Of a stretch of 64,000 bases of DNA, positions 41,415-51,209 are shown in pieces. Origin of the DNA: Natrinema longum (GTDB lineage Archaea; Halobacteriota; Halobacteria; Halobacteriales; Natrialbaceae). The stretch spans positions 3,286,001-3,350,000 of the forward strand of contig NZ_CP071463.1 of the NCBI RefSeq assembly GCF_017352095.1, in the 5' to 3' direction. The position numbers and the translations under genes were made by a program. How positions within the stretch are numbered: position 1 is the first letter of the stretch; every line of letters starts with the position of its first letter. Under the pieces are notes generated by a model. It saw only the letters and a list, made by a program, of their open reading frames with translations. It had not been told where the DNA came from and ran no database searches.

Positions 41415-42865
41415 CGGTCCTCTCCGTCGTCGGTCGGCGCGTCGTTTTCGCTCCCGATGCGGCGGCGATCGTGTTCGTAGCCGATCGGTCCGTCGATCCC
41501 GTGGCGCTCGAGTTGGCGAGCCGCTTCGTCGAGATCGGCCGGTTCCGCGAAGCCGAACAGGCCGTCGACGTGGGGGAGACACGTCGCCATCCCCCGTGAT
41601 CGGGGTTCGTACACCGACGAGACCGCCAGCGGATTGAGCCAGAGGATCGCGTCGGCCCGGCGTGAGAGCCAGGTGATGCCCGTTTCCAGGGTTTCCCGGT
41701 CGCCGACGTCGAGGCCGTCGCTGACCACGACGACGACGGTCCGGCGGTCCACCGCGTTGGGGTGGTTCCGCCGAAGGGTTTCGAACGCGTTACCGATCCG
41801 GGTCCCCCCACCCCACTCGATTTCGGCGTCGTGCAGGGCCGCGGCCGGATCGCCGGCCGCCCGCTCGAACTGCTCGGTCGCGTCGACGAGGTCCGTGTCG
41901 AACAGGAACACCGACCCCGATCGTGCGGTGTCCTGCAGTCGGTCCGCGACGGCCAACAGCGTATCGCGGTCGATCGTATCGAGAACGGAGCCGCTGACGT
42001 CGATCAACAGACAGCAGTGGAGTTCGCTCGGAACGGGTTCGCGTGTCGGCAGTTCGATCGCCGTCCCGCCGGTCCCGAGACTCGATCGGAGCGCTCGCCG
42101 CGCGTCGATGCGATCACCGCTCGCGGCCAACCGTGTCCGTCGACCGGGGATCGTCGCCAGCGCATCGACGAACCGATCGATCGCCGTGACCTCGTCGTCG
42201 GTCAACGAGATCCCTTCGACCGCCACGGGTTCGCGCCCACCGACCGGGCTGTACCGCCGTGCGTCGTCGCCGCCCGTGTCGCTCGCCCGCTCACCGGTCG
42301 CGTGCCGGCGGCCCGTCGAGATCCGGACGTCGACGTCCGCCGGCCCCTCCTCCGAGTCGGGCGATGGCAGTTCCGCGTCGGCGGGGAGTTCGGTCTCCGG
42401 TTGCTCCGTCTCGAGGGAGACCTCCGGCTTCGACCCTGCGTCGCCGTCCGGCGACTCGCCGCCCTCGTGGGTCGCGATTCGATCGAGTCCGGTCCGCAAC
42501 CGGTGCCAGAAGGTGGGAAACGCCTCGTCGAAGATCTCGCGGTCGTCCGGCTCGGTGAGCAGCGTCGCTCGAAGCGCGTCTCCGGCGGGTTTTCGGTCCC
42601 CGAGTCCGACCACGGCGAGCGCTCGCCCCGCCTCGAGGGTGCCGTCGGCCGGAACCGTCGCGCCCTCACGCCGGAGTCGCCCGACGAAGCGGACGAGTTC
42701 CGTCAACACGTGGTTACGGGCCGCCTCGAAGTCCGGCACGCCGGTTCCGGTCGTCCGCTCGAGTCCGCCCCGCTCGGCACCCTCGGCGTCGGCGCGGTCG
42801 AAATCCTCGGCGTCGGCTCGGTCGGGCTCGTCGGCGGGTCCGAAGGGTGGCCGGTCGGAGGTCAT
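41411..42865 (-). CDS. coxE: CoxE-like VWA protein
   Basis: The 484-residue protein starts MTSDRPPFGPADEPDRADAE (ATG at 42865). The first 300 residues are mostly a charged, disordered region with a helical part (AARNHVLTELVRFVGRLRRE). The C-terminal CoxE-type von Willebrand A domain has CCLLIDVSGSVLDTIDRDTL (metal-ion site DVSGS), LFDTDLVDAT, WGGGTRIGNAFETL and VVVVVSDGLDVGDRETLE. CoxE works with CoxD to mature the CuSMoO2 site of CO dehydrogenase. It overlaps both neighbours by 4 bp. Confidence 0.82.
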   Translation of the reverse strand: MTSDRPPFGPADEPDRADAEDFDRADAEGAERGGLERTTGTGVPDFEAARNHVLTELVRFVGRLRREGATVPADGTLEAGRALAVVGLGDRKPAGDALRATLLTEPDDREIFDEAFPTFWHRLRTGLDRIATHEGGESPDGDAGSKPEVSLETEQPETELPADAELPSPDSEEGPADVDVRISTGRRHATGERASDTGGDDARRYSPVGGREPVAVEGISLTDDEVTAIDRFVDALATIPGRRTRLAASGDRIDARRALRSSLGTGGTAIELPTREPVPSELHCCLLIDVSGSVLDTIDRDTLLAVADRLQDTARSGSVFLFDTDLVDATEQFERAAGDPAAALHDAEIEWGGGTRIGNAFETLRRNHPNAVDRRTVVVVVSDGLDVGDRETLETGITWLSRRADAILWLNPLAVSSVYEPRSRGMATCLPHVDGLFGFAEPADLDEAARQLERHGIDGPIGYEHDRRRIGSENDAPTDDGEDR

Positions 42866-43884
42866 GTGTCGGTCGAATCGACTCGCTCGTCGGCAGCGGC
42901 CGCGGCCGCTTCGAGCTGTTCCAGCAAGGCGGTGTCGACGCGGGTGACGTCCTGGACTTCCTTGAGGAGACAGCCGATCGTCCGTTCGATCTCGGCCGTC
43001 GAGAGCGCGTCCGCGTCGCCCTCGGATCGAAGCGCCGCGATCGCTCGCGCCCAGTCGAGCGTCTCGGCGACGCCCGGTTGCTTGAGGAACGACTCCTCCC
43101 GGAGGCGTTCGACGACCGCGCACACCTCGGCCGCGATCGCAGCGTCGAGTTCGGGAACTTTGCGGGAGACGATCCTGTACTCCGTCTCGAACGACGGCGG
43201 TTCGACGTGCAGGTACAGACACCGCCGCTTGAGTGCGTCGCTGAGCCCGCGGGTCCGATTCGACGTGAGGACGACGATCGGCGGGTTGTCCGCACTGATC
43301 GTCCCCAGTTCCGGAATCGACACCTGATAGTCCGAGAGGAGTTCGAGCAGGAACGCCTCGAACGCCTCGTCCGCCCGGTCGATCTCGTCGATCAACAACA
43401 CCGGCGATCGGTCCTCGCCGGCGGTGAGCGCCCGCAAGAGCGGTCGCTCGAGCAGGAACTCGTCGTCGAACACGGACCGGGGACCGTCGGTTTCGGCGTC
43501 GGGTTCCGACGGGGACACCCCGCCCGTAGATGCCACGGATCCGGAGCCCGCGCCGGCTCCACCGGCGACGGTTCCTTCGTTCGATTGGACCGCGAGCAGC
43601 TGTTTCGTGTAGTTCCACTCGTACAGTGCGTTCTCGGCGGTGAGCCCCTCGTAACACTGGAGTCGAATCAGCTCCGTGTCGAACCCCTCCGCGAGTACCT
43701 TGCCGAGTTCGGTCTTGCCGCTGCCGGGCGGCCCTTCCACCAGTAGCGGCCGGCCCAGTTGAAGCGCGAGCTGGACGGTCGTGATCACGCGGTCGTCCGC
43801 GACGTAGTTTTGCCGCTCGAATCGCTCCCTGATTCCCGACTCGGATATCGCCTCGACCGGGAGGACCGGATTCTCTCTCGTCAT
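42862..43884 (-). CDS. coxD: CoxD-like MoxR AAA+ ATPase
   Basis: The 340-residue ATPase has Walker A LVEGPPGSGKTELGKVLAEG (about 48-67), Walker B VLLIDEIDRADEAFEAFLLE (about 165-184), sensor PPIVVLTSNRTRGLSDALKR and the lid YLHVEPPSFETEYRIV. A Gly/Ser-rich insert of about 45 residues interrupts the region between the first helices. Together with the VWA gene it forms the CoxD-CoxE pair that inserts S and Cu into the molybdenum centre of CO dehydrogenase. It overlaps both neighbours by 4 bp. Confidence 0.85.
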   Translation of the reverse strand: MTRENPVLPVEAISESGIRERFERQNYVADDRVITTVQLALQLGRPLLVEGPPGSGKTELGKVLAEGFDTELIRLQCYEGLTAENALYEWNYTKQLLAVQSNEGTVAGGAGAGSGSVASTGGVSPSEPDAETDGPRSVFDDEFLLERPLLRALTAGEDRSPVLLIDEIDRADEAFEAFLLELLSDYQVSIPELGTISADNPPIVVLTSNRTRGLSDALKRRCLYLHVEPPSFETEYRIVSRKVPELDAAIAAEVCAVVERLREESFLKQPGVAETLDWARAIAALRSEGDADALSTAEIERTIGCLLKEVQDVTRVDTALLEQLEAAAAAADERVDSTDT

Positions 43885-45017
43885 GTGGATTCTAGTACCC
43901 CATTATCAGTCGACGCGAGATAGTCGTCCGGGTCGTTCCGAAACGAGTCCGCACAGCCGGGACAACAGAAGTAGTAGGTCGTCCCGTCGTGGGCGACGCT
44001 CGGAGCCCCGTCCGGATCGACGGTCATGCCACACACGGGGTCGACGACCGATTCGTCGTCGGGTTCGGCCGCCGACTCCGTCTCCGGATCGGGGTCGGTG
44101 GTATCCGTCGTCTCCGTTCCAGCCCTCGATTCGGCCGTCGAATCGGCTCCTGCCGTAGCCCGTCCGGTAGCGGCGCGCACCTCGACCAGTTCGGCGAGTA
44201 GGCTCGTCGCCAGCTCGGCCGCGGTCCCGGCCGAGATGTCGACGCCTGCCGGGTTCGTGACCCCCTCACGGACGACTGCCGGATCGTGCTCGAGCAGTCC
44301 TGCGGCCCGCTCGACGACCTCGTCGGCGCGAGCCTCGCTCGCGACGAGCCCGACGTACGGCGCGTCCGCCAGCATCCCGGCGGCGACGCCCCGGGCGTCG
44401 TACTCGCCCATCGAGGCCACGACGACGAACGGCCCCGTACCGACCGCATCGGCGATTTCGTCCGGCTCGAGCGTAGCGACGACGGTCGTCCCATCCGGGA
44501 GGTCGGCGTCCGCGCCGTCGGGGTCGACGATCGTCACGTCGACGGCGAGTTCGGTCGCCAGCCTGACCAGCGAGTGGGCGATCGGCGACCCGCCGACCAC
44601 GAGGAGTTCCCTCGTCGGGAGTACCGGCTCGATGAACACCTCGAGAGTCCCCTCGCTGTGGCACAACATCGGGAACGCCGCGAGTCCGGGTCGATCGATC
44701 GCGTCGGGATCGGGTGCGAGACCGATCAACTGTGGGTCGCCGTCGGCGATCGCGGCCTGGGCCTCGCTGACGACGCGGGACTGTGCACAGGAGACGCCGC
44801 CGATCCAGCCGTGAATGTCGCCGTCGGCAGTGACGAGCGCGTGATCGCCGACGGTGGCGGAAACCGGCGGTTCGCGGCGAACGACGGTCGCTCGAGCGTA
44901 CGGCTCCTCGCGGGCCTGCAGGGCCCGCTCTCGCTCGGCGAGCTCCCCGTCGGTCGCTGTGGCTGATCGATCGGACGTCTCGGTCTCGTCGCCGTCTACT
45001 GGTGTGTCTGCGGTCAT
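43881..45017 (-). CDS. XdhC-type protein fused to a C-terminal YHS domain
   Basis: This 378-residue protein has an XdhC_CoxI part in residues about 40-120 (YARATVVRREPPVSATVGDH, GDIHGWIGGVSCAQSRVVSE). A Rossmann domain follows (LLVVGGSPIAHSLVRLATEL, VVVASMGEYDARGVAAGML), then a Thr/Glu linker. The final 45 residues are a YHS domain, DPVCGMTVDPDGAP..YYFCCPGCADSFR, with four Cys. YHS occurs in copper ATPases, so the fusion suggests delivery of Cu for the Mo-Cu active site (inference). 183 bp separate it from coxL. Confidence 0.8.
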   Translation of the reverse strand: MTADTPVDGDETETSDRSATATDGELAERERALQAREEPYARATVVRREPPVSATVGDHALVTADGDIHGWIGGVSCAQSRVVSEAQAAIADGDPQLIGLAPDPDAIDRPGLAAFPMLCHSEGTLEVFIEPVLPTRELLVVGGSPIAHSLVRLATELAVDVTIVDPDGADADLPDGTTVVATLEPDEIADAVGTGPFVVVASMGEYDARGVAAGMLADAPYVGLVASEARADEVVERAAGLLEHDPAVVREGVTNPAGVDISAGTAAELATSLLAELVEVRAATGRATAGADSTAESRAGTETTDTTDPDPETESAAEPDDESVVDPVCGMTVDPDGAPSVAHDGTTYYFCCPGCADSFRNDPDDYLASTDNGVLEST

Positions 45018-45200
45018 TTCGGTGGAATCATATCCGCGTGCGCTCCCCTGCAGCGGGCGTGAGATGCACCCGGTTCCGATCGAGGGGGACGCGAGACGTC
45101 CCCGTTCGCGGTCGATCCGCGCGGTCGTCGTCGGACACGCAGCGTCCCGGTCGATCGGCACGGGCGTCGTTCGACACGCCGGGTCGCGGTCGGACGACGC

Positions 45201-47684
45201 TCAGTCGTCCGCCGTCCCGTCGCTTCGCTGTCCATCGAACTCGAGTGCGATGTTGTCGGCGGGGTCCATCGCGAGTCCCGCTTCGTCGAGTTTCTCCCAG
45301 ACCGTGTCGGGCGTCATCGGCATCTCGACGTGGCTGATCCCGCCGTGGGACATCGCGTCGACGACGGCGTTGACGATCGCCGGCGGCGAGCCGACCGTCG
45401 GCGACTCCCCGACCCCTTTCGCCCCGATCGGGTGGTGGGGCGACGGCGTGACGGTGTGTCCCGTCTCGAACTCGGGGATCTCCATGGACGTCGGCAGCAG
45501 GTAGTTCATGAAGTCGCCGCCGGTGACGTTGCCGTTGTCGTCGAACGTGACGTGTTCGAGCATCGCCGTCCCGATCCCCTGGGCGAGTCCGCCGTGGATC
45601 TGGCCCTCGATGATCATCGGGTTGATGCGGTTGCCACAGTCGTCGACGGCCACGAACTTCTCGAACTCGACCTCGCCGGTCTCGCGGTCGACCTCGACGA
45701 TCACGATGTACGAGCCGAACGGATACGTCATTTCGGGTGGATCGTAGTAGTTGACCGCCTCGAGGCCGGGTTCCTCGCTCGAGGGGTGGTTCATGTACGC
45801 GCCGGCGGCGATCTCGGTGATCGTGATCGAGCGATCGGGCGCGCCGGCGACGTGGAACTCCCCGCTCTCGCGGTCCCAGTCGATGTCCTCCTCGGCGGCC
45901 TCGAGTTCGTTGGCCGCGATGGCTTTCGCCTTCTCGCGGACCTTCCGGGAGGCGACGGCGGCCGCCGCGCCGGCGACCGGCGTACTCCGGGAGCCGTAGG
46001 TCCCGAGGCCGTAGGGATCGGTGTCGGTGTCGCCGTGCTCGACGGTGATGTCGTCGACGTCCATCCCGAGTTCCTCGGCGACGATCTGTGCGAACGTCGT
46101 CTCGTGGCCCTGTCCCTGCGTCTGGACGCCCACCCGGACGGTGGCGTTCCCGGTCGGGTGGACCCGGATCTCCGCGGAGTCGAACATCTCGACGCCCGCG
46201 ATGTCACAGGACTTGCCGGGGCCGGCCCCGACCACTTCGGTAAAGGAGGAGACCCCGATACCCAGCAGTTTGTCGGCATCCTCCTCGATCCGGCGCTGTT
46301 GTTCCTCGCGGTAGCTCTCGTAGTCGGCCATCTCGAGGGCCTTGTCCAGGGCCTTCTCGTAGTCGCCGGAGTCGTAGTTCCACCCGGTCGCGCTCTCGTA
46401 GGGGAACTGCTCGGGCTGGATGAAGTTCTTCCGCCGGATCTCGGCGGGGTCCATATCGAGTTCGTCCGCGAGGACTTTCACCATCCGCTCGATGAGGTAG
46501 ACCGCCTCCGTCACGCGGAACGAGCAGCGATAGGCCACCCCGCCCGGCGCGGTGTTGGTGTAGGCCGCCGTCAGCGTGCCGTAGGCGGTGTCGATGTCGT
46601 AGGACCCGGTGAAGATGTTGAAGAAGCCGGCGGGGAACTTCGAGGGCTGGGCGACGGCGTTGAACGCACCGTGGTCGGCCAGCACGTCGGTTCGGACCGC
46701 CTGGATCTCGCCGTCCTCGGTGGCGGCGAGCTCGCCGGTCATGTCGTAGTCCCGGGCGAACCCGGTCGACTGGATGTTCTCCGAGCGCTCCTCGACCCAC
46801 TTGACCGGCTCCTCGAGGACGTACGACGCCGCCGCGGCGACGACGTAACCGGGGTAGATCGGCACCTTGTTGCCGAAGCCGCCCCCGACGTCCGGGCTGA
46901 CGATCCGGATCTTGTGTTCGGGGATCCCCGAGACCTGCGCGAACAGCGTCCGGTGGATGTGTGGTGCCTGCGAGGTCATGTGGACCGTCAGTTTGTCCTT
47001 GCCGGGATCGTAGTCCCCGACCGCACCGCAGGTCTCGATCGGTGCGGGGTGGAGCCGCTGATAGAGCATGTCCTCTTTGACCGTGACGTCGGCCTCTTCG
47101 AAGGCCTCGGCCGTCGCTTCCTCGTCGCCGGTCTCCCAGTCGAGACAGTGGTTGTCCTCCTTGCCCTCGATGTCGTCCCTGATCACCGGCGCGTCCTCCT
47201 CGAGTGCGTTCTCCGCGCCGATGACCGGGTCGAGGACGTCGTAGTCGACGACGACCTTCTCGGCCCCGTCTTTGGCCGTGTACCGGTCGGTCGCGATGAC
47301 GGCGGCGACCTCCTGGGACTGGAACTTCACCTTGTCGTTGACCAGGACGTCCTGCGTGTCGTCCATCAGCGTCGGCATCGTCGCGAGGTCGTGCTCGAGC
47401 AGGTCCTCGGCGGTGAGGACGGCGACGACGCCGTCGACGGAAAGCGCTCGCGACTTGTCGATGTCCTCGATCCGGGCGTGGGCGTGGGGACTGCGGACGA
47501 TCTCGCAGTGGAGCATCCCCGGCTTCTTGATGTCGTCGACGTAGTTGCCCCGGCCGGTGATGAAGCGCTGGTCTTCCTTTCGTTTGACCTCCTCGCCCAT
47601 CCCGCCGCGGCCGTGGCCGCAGTGTTTCTCGGGCTGTGGGCCGCCGTCTTCGGCCTCCGCGAACCGTTCGGAGTCGCTGCTCAT
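45201..47684 (-). CDS. coxL: aerobic CO dehydrogenase large subunit, form I
   Basis: The 827-residue molybdenum hydroxylase carries AYRCSFR, with Cys at residue 387, in [20 protein letters not shown]. This is the form I loop that binds copper next to molybdenum in true CO dehydrogenases; form II proteins have AYRGAGR. Also present are [39 protein letters not shown], and the catalytic Glu in [20 protein letters not shown]. With CoxM and CoxS it oxidises CO to CO2 and passes electrons to the respiratory chain. It overlaps coxS by 4 bp. Confidence 0.92.
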   Translation of the reverse strand: MSSDSERFAEAEDGGPQPEKHCGHGRGGMGEEVKRKEDQRFITGRGNYVDDIKKPGMLHCEIVRSPHAHARIEDIDKSRALSVDGVVAVLTAEDLLEHDLATMPTLMDDTQDVLVNDKVKFQSQEVAAVIATDRYTAKDGAEKVVVDYDVLDPVIGAENALEEDAPVIRDDIEGKEDNHCLDWETGDEEATAEAFEEADVTVKEDMLYQRLHPAPIETCGAVGDYDPGKDKLTVHMTSQAPHIHRTLFAQVSGIPEHKIRIVSPDVGGGFGNKVPIYPGYVVAAAASYVLEEPVKWVEERSENIQSTGFARDYDMTGELAATEDGEIQAVRTDVLADHGAFNAVAQPSKFPAGFFNIFTGSYDIDTAYGTLTAAYTNTAPGGVAYRCSFRVTEAVYLIERMVKVLADELDMDPAEIRRKNFIQPEQFPYESATGWNYDSGDYEKALDKALEMADYESYREEQQRRIEEDADKLLGIGVSSFTEVVGAGPGKSCDIAGVEMFDSAEIRVHPTGNATVRVGVQTQGQGHETTFAQIVAEELGMDVDDITVEHGDTDTDPYGLGTYGSRSTPVAGAAAAVASRKVREKAKAIAANELEAAEEDIDWDRESGEFHVAGAPDRSITITEIAAGAYMNHPSSEEPGLEAVNYYDPPEMTYPFGSYIVIVEVDRETGEVEFEKFVAVDDCGNRINPMIIEGQIHGGLAQGIGTAMLEHVTFDDNGNVTGGDFMNYLLPTSMEIPEFETGHTVTPSPHHPIGAKGVGESPTVGSPPAIVNAVVDAMSHGGISHVEMPMTPDTVWEKLDEAGLAMDPADNIALEFDGQRSDGTADD

Positions 47685-48340
47685 TCGCTCTCACCCCCGG
47701 CGATCGAGTCGTGATCGCGATCGGTCATCGGTCCGCCACAGCAGTTCTCGACGCCACAGTCGAACTCGCCGTCCGCGTCGGTCATCTCGGCGGGCGTGAT
47801 CGTCGAGCCGTCGGCGTCCGTGACGACCCCGCCGTCCGCGGCCGCGATCTCTCCCGCCTCGAGTTCCTCGGCGGCGTACTCGATCGAGCGGACGATGTTC
47901 TGGTAGCCCGTACACCGACAGAGGTTGCCGCTGATCGCCTCGCGGATCTCCTCTTCGCTCGGGTCCGGGTTCTCGTCGAGCAGTGCCTTGCCGGACATGA
48001 GCATCCCGGGCGTGCAGTAGCCACACTGCAGGCCGTGTTCCTCGCGGAACCCCTCCTGGAGCGGGTGCAGGTCCTCGCCGGCTTCCGGGAGGTCCTCCAT
48101 TCCCTCGACGGTCATGAGTTCGCTCCCGTCGGCCTGCGTCGCGAACATGAGACAGGACTTGATCGGCTCGCCGTCCTTGAGGACGGTACAGGCCCCGCAG
48201 TTCCCGGTGTCACAGCCGATGTGAGTACCGGTCAGGTCCAGTTCCTCCCTGATCGCGTGGACGAGCAGCTGTCGCGGCTCGACGTCGATCGTGTGTTCGG
48301 TGCCGTTGACCGTCAGCGTGATTTCGCGCGTGTCTGTCAC
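47681..48340 (-). CDS. coxS: CO dehydrogenase small [2Fe-2S] subunit, with C-terminal tail
   Basis: The 219-residue protein has a plant-type 2Fe-2S cluster in [18 protein letters not shown] (about 37-55) and a second cluster in [20 protein letters not shown] and [20 protein letters not shown]. The usual subunit is about 160-170 residues. Here a tail of about 55 residues follows, rich in Asp, Gly and Thr, with a Cys cluster [10 protein letters not shown] near its end. The tail's role is unknown; it might hold a metal. Confidence 0.9.
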   Translation of the reverse strand: MTDTREITLTVNGTEHTIDVEPRQLLVHAIREELDLTGTHIGCDTGNCGACTVLKDGEPIKSCLMFATQADGSELMTVEGMEDLPEAGEDLHPLQEGFREEHGLQCGYCTPGMLMSGKALLDENPDPSEEEIREAISGNLCRCTGYQNIVRSIEYAAEELEAGEIAAADGGVVTDADGSTITPAEMTDADGEFDCGVENCCGGPMTDRDHDSIAGGESE

Positions 48341-49224
48341 TGTGATACCCTCCGTTTGACCAGTCCCGCGCGTTCGGCGGCGTCGCCGAGCGCGCGCTGG
48401 GTGAGGACGTTTACCATGCGTTCCTTGTAGCCCGCGTCGCCGTGTTCGTCCGATTCGGGGTTGGACTGCTCGGCCGCCAGCTCCCCGGCGCGTTTGAACA
48501 CCTCGCTGCCGGGCCGCTCGCCCTCGAGGTGGTCCTCGGCGTCGGTCGCCCGGACGTTCGTGATGTCGACGGCCGTGAGCCCGATGGCGGCGTTCTCGAT
48601 TCGGCCGTCCTCGTCGAGGACGAGCCGTGCGGCCGAGCCGGCCATCGCGTAGTCGCCGACCTTCCGTTTGAGCTTGTGGTAGGCACTGCCCTCGCGTGGG
48701 GCCGGCGTCGGGACCCGGATCTCGGTGATGAGCTCGTTCTCGTCGAGGGTCGTATCGTAGGGCAGCAGGAAGAAGTCCTCGGCGGGGATGACTCGCTCGC
48801 CGTCCGGACCCTGCGCGACGACCTCGCCCTCGTGTGCGAGCACCACGCTACCCCAGTCGCCTTTCGGATCCGCCTGTGCGATCGCGCCGGCGACCGTGCC
48901 GCGGTTTCGAATCTGTGGATCCGCGACCAGCGGTGCCGTATCGGCGAAGCTGCCGTACCGCTCGTCGATCAGCGCCGACTCCTCGACGTCGGCGTGACGT
49001 GTGAGCGCACCGATCCGGAGCCAGCCGTCCTCCTCCTCGAGGTAGTCGAGCCCGTCGATGCAGTTGATGTCGATGACCGTTTCCGGCACGGCGAGCCGGA
49101 ACCGGAGCATCGGCACCATGCTCTGTCCGCCCGCCAGGATCGCCCGGTCGTCCAGGCTCTCGAGCAGGCTCACGGCTTCCTCGACGGTATCGGGCTCGTG
49201 GGTCTCGAACTGTGCCGCTTTCAT
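48337..49224 (-). CDS. coxM: CO dehydrogenase medium FAD-binding subunit
   Basis: The 295-residue protein starts [20 protein letters not shown] (ATG at 49224). It has FAD-binding segments [20 protein letters not shown] (about residues 28-47) and [20 protein letters not shown] (about 100-119). The C-terminal domain has [20 protein letters not shown] and [17 protein letters not shown]. It accepts electrons from the iron-sulfur subunit. It overlaps coxG and coxS by 4 bp each. Confidence 0.9.
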   Translation of the reverse strand: MKAAQFETHEPDTVEEAVSLLESLDDRAILAGGQSMVPMLRFRLAVPETVIDINCIDGLDYLEEEDGWLRIGALTRHADVEESALIDERYGSFADTAPLVADPQIRNRGTVAGAIAQADPKGDWGSVVLAHEGEVVAQGPDGERVIPAEDFFLLPYDTTLDENELITEIRVPTPAPREGSAYHKLKRKVGDYAMAGSAARLVLDEDGRIENAAIGLTAVDITNVRATDAEDHLEGERPGSEVFKRAGELAAEQSNPESDEHGDAGYKERMVNVLTQRALGDAAERAGLVKRRVSQ

Positions 49225-49814
49225 AACATGCCACGGATCCGGTCCGTGATGCCCGAATCCGTCTCGTCGACGTCGCTCATCTGTTTCTCGATGTCGCTGA
49301 AGAAGTTGTTCACGATCTTGTTGGCGACGGGGTTGATGACTCGCGAGCCGAGTTGGGCGATCCGACCCGAAATGTCGGCCTCGGTCCACCACTCGATGCG
49401 GGACCCCTCCCCGTCCTCGAGGGGGTGGATGTGCATTCCCGAATCCATGCTGAAGCTACTCCCGCTGGCGGTCCCGGTACCGGTCGCGGTCATGATGAAC
49501 TCCTCCTCGTCGCGTTCCTGAATCGTCACCGACGTCTCGAAGCGGGGCTTGACGCTTCCGACGCCGACCTGCATCAGCGCGGCGTACTCCTGGCCCTCGA
49601 CGAACGCCCGCGCGGCGACGGCCTCCGGATCGGCATCGGGCAGCGTCTCCGCGTCCTCGTCAGCCTCGTAGTCGTCGTAGCTGAAGTCGTCGTCCATCGG
49701 CGTGATGTACTGACACCCCTTCAGCGAATTCCGTACCGCGATCGGGTCCGAGAGGACGACCCACGCCTTCTCCGGCGGGACGTCCTCGAGTTCGAACTCC
49801 CCATCGAACTCCAT
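49221..49814 (-). CDS. coxG: CoxG-type SRPBCC protein
   Basis: The 197-residue protein starts MEFDGEFELEDVPPEKAWVV. The fold is the START/SRPBCC lipid-binding type seen in CoxG, with LSDPIAVRNSLKGCQYITPM and VGSVKPRFETSVTIQERDEE. Residues 120-165 have SRIEWWTEADISGRIAQLGS. CoxG recruits CO dehydrogenase to the membrane in bacteria. This copy lacks a C-terminal transmembrane tail, so it would act as a soluble or peripheral factor. It is the first gene of the operon, with a strong Shine-Dalgarno (GGAGGAGG) before its ATG. Confidence 0.85.
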   Translation of the reverse strand: MEFDGEFELEDVPPEKAWVVLSDPIAVRNSLKGCQYITPMDDDFSYDDYEADEDAETLPDADPEAVAARAFVEGQEYAALMQVGVGSVKPRFETSVTIQERDEEEFIMTATGTGTASGSSFSMDSGMHIHPLEDGEGSRIEWWTEADISGRIAQLGSRVINPVANKIVNNFFSDIEKQMSDVDETDSGITDRIRGML

Positions 49815-49979
49815 TTATATCCTCCTCCGTCCGAACCGCGATGGTCGTGTGACGCTCGTCGTCATCTTTTATAACCCTGCACTATGTGCATACTATTTAC
49901 CACAGTATATGATATCCCGTACCACACAAATAAACATGAGTGTTTGCCGACAAACAGGTTCGACCGTTCACAGAGACCG
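49815..49979. promoter_or_regulatory. divergent promoter of the cox operon and moeA
   Basis: On the minus strand, GGTTATAAAAGA (49866-49877) is a good TATA box. It is about 50 bp upstream of the coxG ATG, allowing a leader of about 30 nt with the GGAGGAGG ribosome site. For moeA, AT-rich blocks on the plus strand (about 49908-49917 and 49927-49935) are TATA candidates. The region is far poorer in GC than the genes around it. A regulator could bind the ATGTGCATAC block at 49883-49892. Confidence 0.55.
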
Positions 49980-51209
49980 ATGACGACCGACGATCCCCAC
50001 GACGGCGACGATCTGATCGACCTCGACGCGGCCGTCGACCACGTTCGGACGCTCCGCACGGAGTTGCTGCCGGCCCTCGAGACGGAACGCGTCTCCCTGG
50101 ACGAACTGGCCGGCCGGACGCTCGCGGAACCGATCCACGCGCCGGTCGACGTCCCCGCACACAGTCACGCGACGATGGATGGCTTCGCGTTCGACGCGAC
50201 CGACGAGTATCCGCTGGCGGTCGTCGACGACCCGGTCTACCCGGAGGACGAGCCACCCGGCCTCGAGTCGGGCACGGCGATCCGGATCGCGACCGGTGCA
50301 CCGCTGCCACCGTCGACGAACGCGGTGCTCAAGCGCGAGGAAGCGACCGTCGACAACGGCCGACTGACGGGGAGGGCGATCGAACCCGGAACCTACGTCT
50401 ACCAACGCGGCAGCAACGTCAGCGAGGGGGAGAAGTTGTTCGATGCGGGCGAGCGACTCGGCGCGAAGGACGCGTTGCTGCTCGGCGACCTCGGGATCGA
50501 CGGCGTCGCCGTCCGCGAGCGCACCTCCGTCGGCCTGCTGGCGACCGGCACGGAGATCCACGAGGGACGCCACCGGGACCTCGACTCGCCGATGCTGGCC
50601 GGACTCGTCCGCTCGTGGGGACACGAGGCGACCTACGAGGGGTCGGTCCCCGACGAAAACGACCGGGTCGAATCCCGCATCGACGAACTGGCCCGCGAGC
50701 ACGACGTCGTCGTCACGACCGGCGGGACGAGCGTCGGCGACAAGGACTACGTCATCCGGACGCTCGACGCGCTCGGCGACGTCCTGTTCCACCGCGTGCG
50801 GCTCCGACCGGGGAAACCGATCGGCGTCGCACGGCTGCCCGACCACGACGCGGTGGCGATCGCCGTGCCGGGGAAACCGGTCGGTGCCTATCTCGTGACG
50901 GCACTCGTCGCCCGCCCGTTCTTTACCGGCGACGCCTCCCTCCCGACGGTGTCCGCTCGGATGGCCCACGACGTGGGGATCGCCACGGCCGGCTTCACCT
51001 ACGCGATTCCCGTCACGCTCGAGGACGGGACCGCGACGGGACTCGGCCACGTCGACTCACCGCTCCCGATCTACGAGGAGACGTTCGATCCGAGCGTTCT
51101 CTCTTCGAGTACGCGCGCGAGCCGAGCCGACGGGTTCGTGCTGACGACGAACGGCGTCGCCGCCGAGGAACCGGTCGACGTCGTTCCGGCGACAGCGCTG
51201 GAACGATGA
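49980..51209 (+). CDS. moeA: MoeA-type molybdopterin molybdotransferase
   Basis: The 409-residue protein has the MoeA domains in order: HSHATMDGFAFDATDEYPLA, a beta domain with ATGAPLPPSTNAVLKREEAT, the central DVVVTTGGTSVGDKDYVIRT, RVRLRPGKPIGVARLPDHDA, AVPGKPVGAYLVTALVARPF, and a C-terminal barrel. It ligates molybdate to molybdopterin. Its divergent placement to a molybdenum hydroxylase operon supports a role in CO dehydrogenase maturation, though it may also serve other enzymes. The start is the ATG at 49980. Confidence 0.87.
   Translation: MTTDDPHDGDDLIDLDAAVDHVRTLRTELLPALETERVSLDELAGRTLAEPIHAPVDVPAHSHATMDGFAFDATDEYPLAVVDDPVYPEDEPPGLESGTAIRIATGAPLPPSTNAVLKREEATVDNGRLTGRAIEPGTYVYQRGSNVSEGEKLFDAGERLGAKDALLLGDLGIDGVAVRERTSVGLLATGTEIHEGRHRDLDSPMLAGLVRSWGHEATYEGSVPDENDRVESRIDELAREHDVVVTTGGTSVGDKDYVIRTLDALGDVLFHRVRLRPGKPIGVARLPDHDAVAIAVPGKPVGAYLVTALVARPFFTGDASLPTVSARMAHDVGIATAGFTYAIPVTLEDGTATGLGHVDSPLPIYEETFDPSVLSSSTRASRADGFVLTTNGVAAEEPVDVVPATALER

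Noticed and set aside
45018-45200. Imperfect GTCG-rich repeat blocks between coxL and the XdhC-YHS gene
   Set aside because: The units match poorly and vary in length; this looks like GC-rich composition, not a true tandem array.
45330-47714. A 794-codon plus-strand open frame opposite coxL
   Set aside because: It is the complement of coxL, which has all the family motifs; the frame is open only because of GC-rich codon usage.
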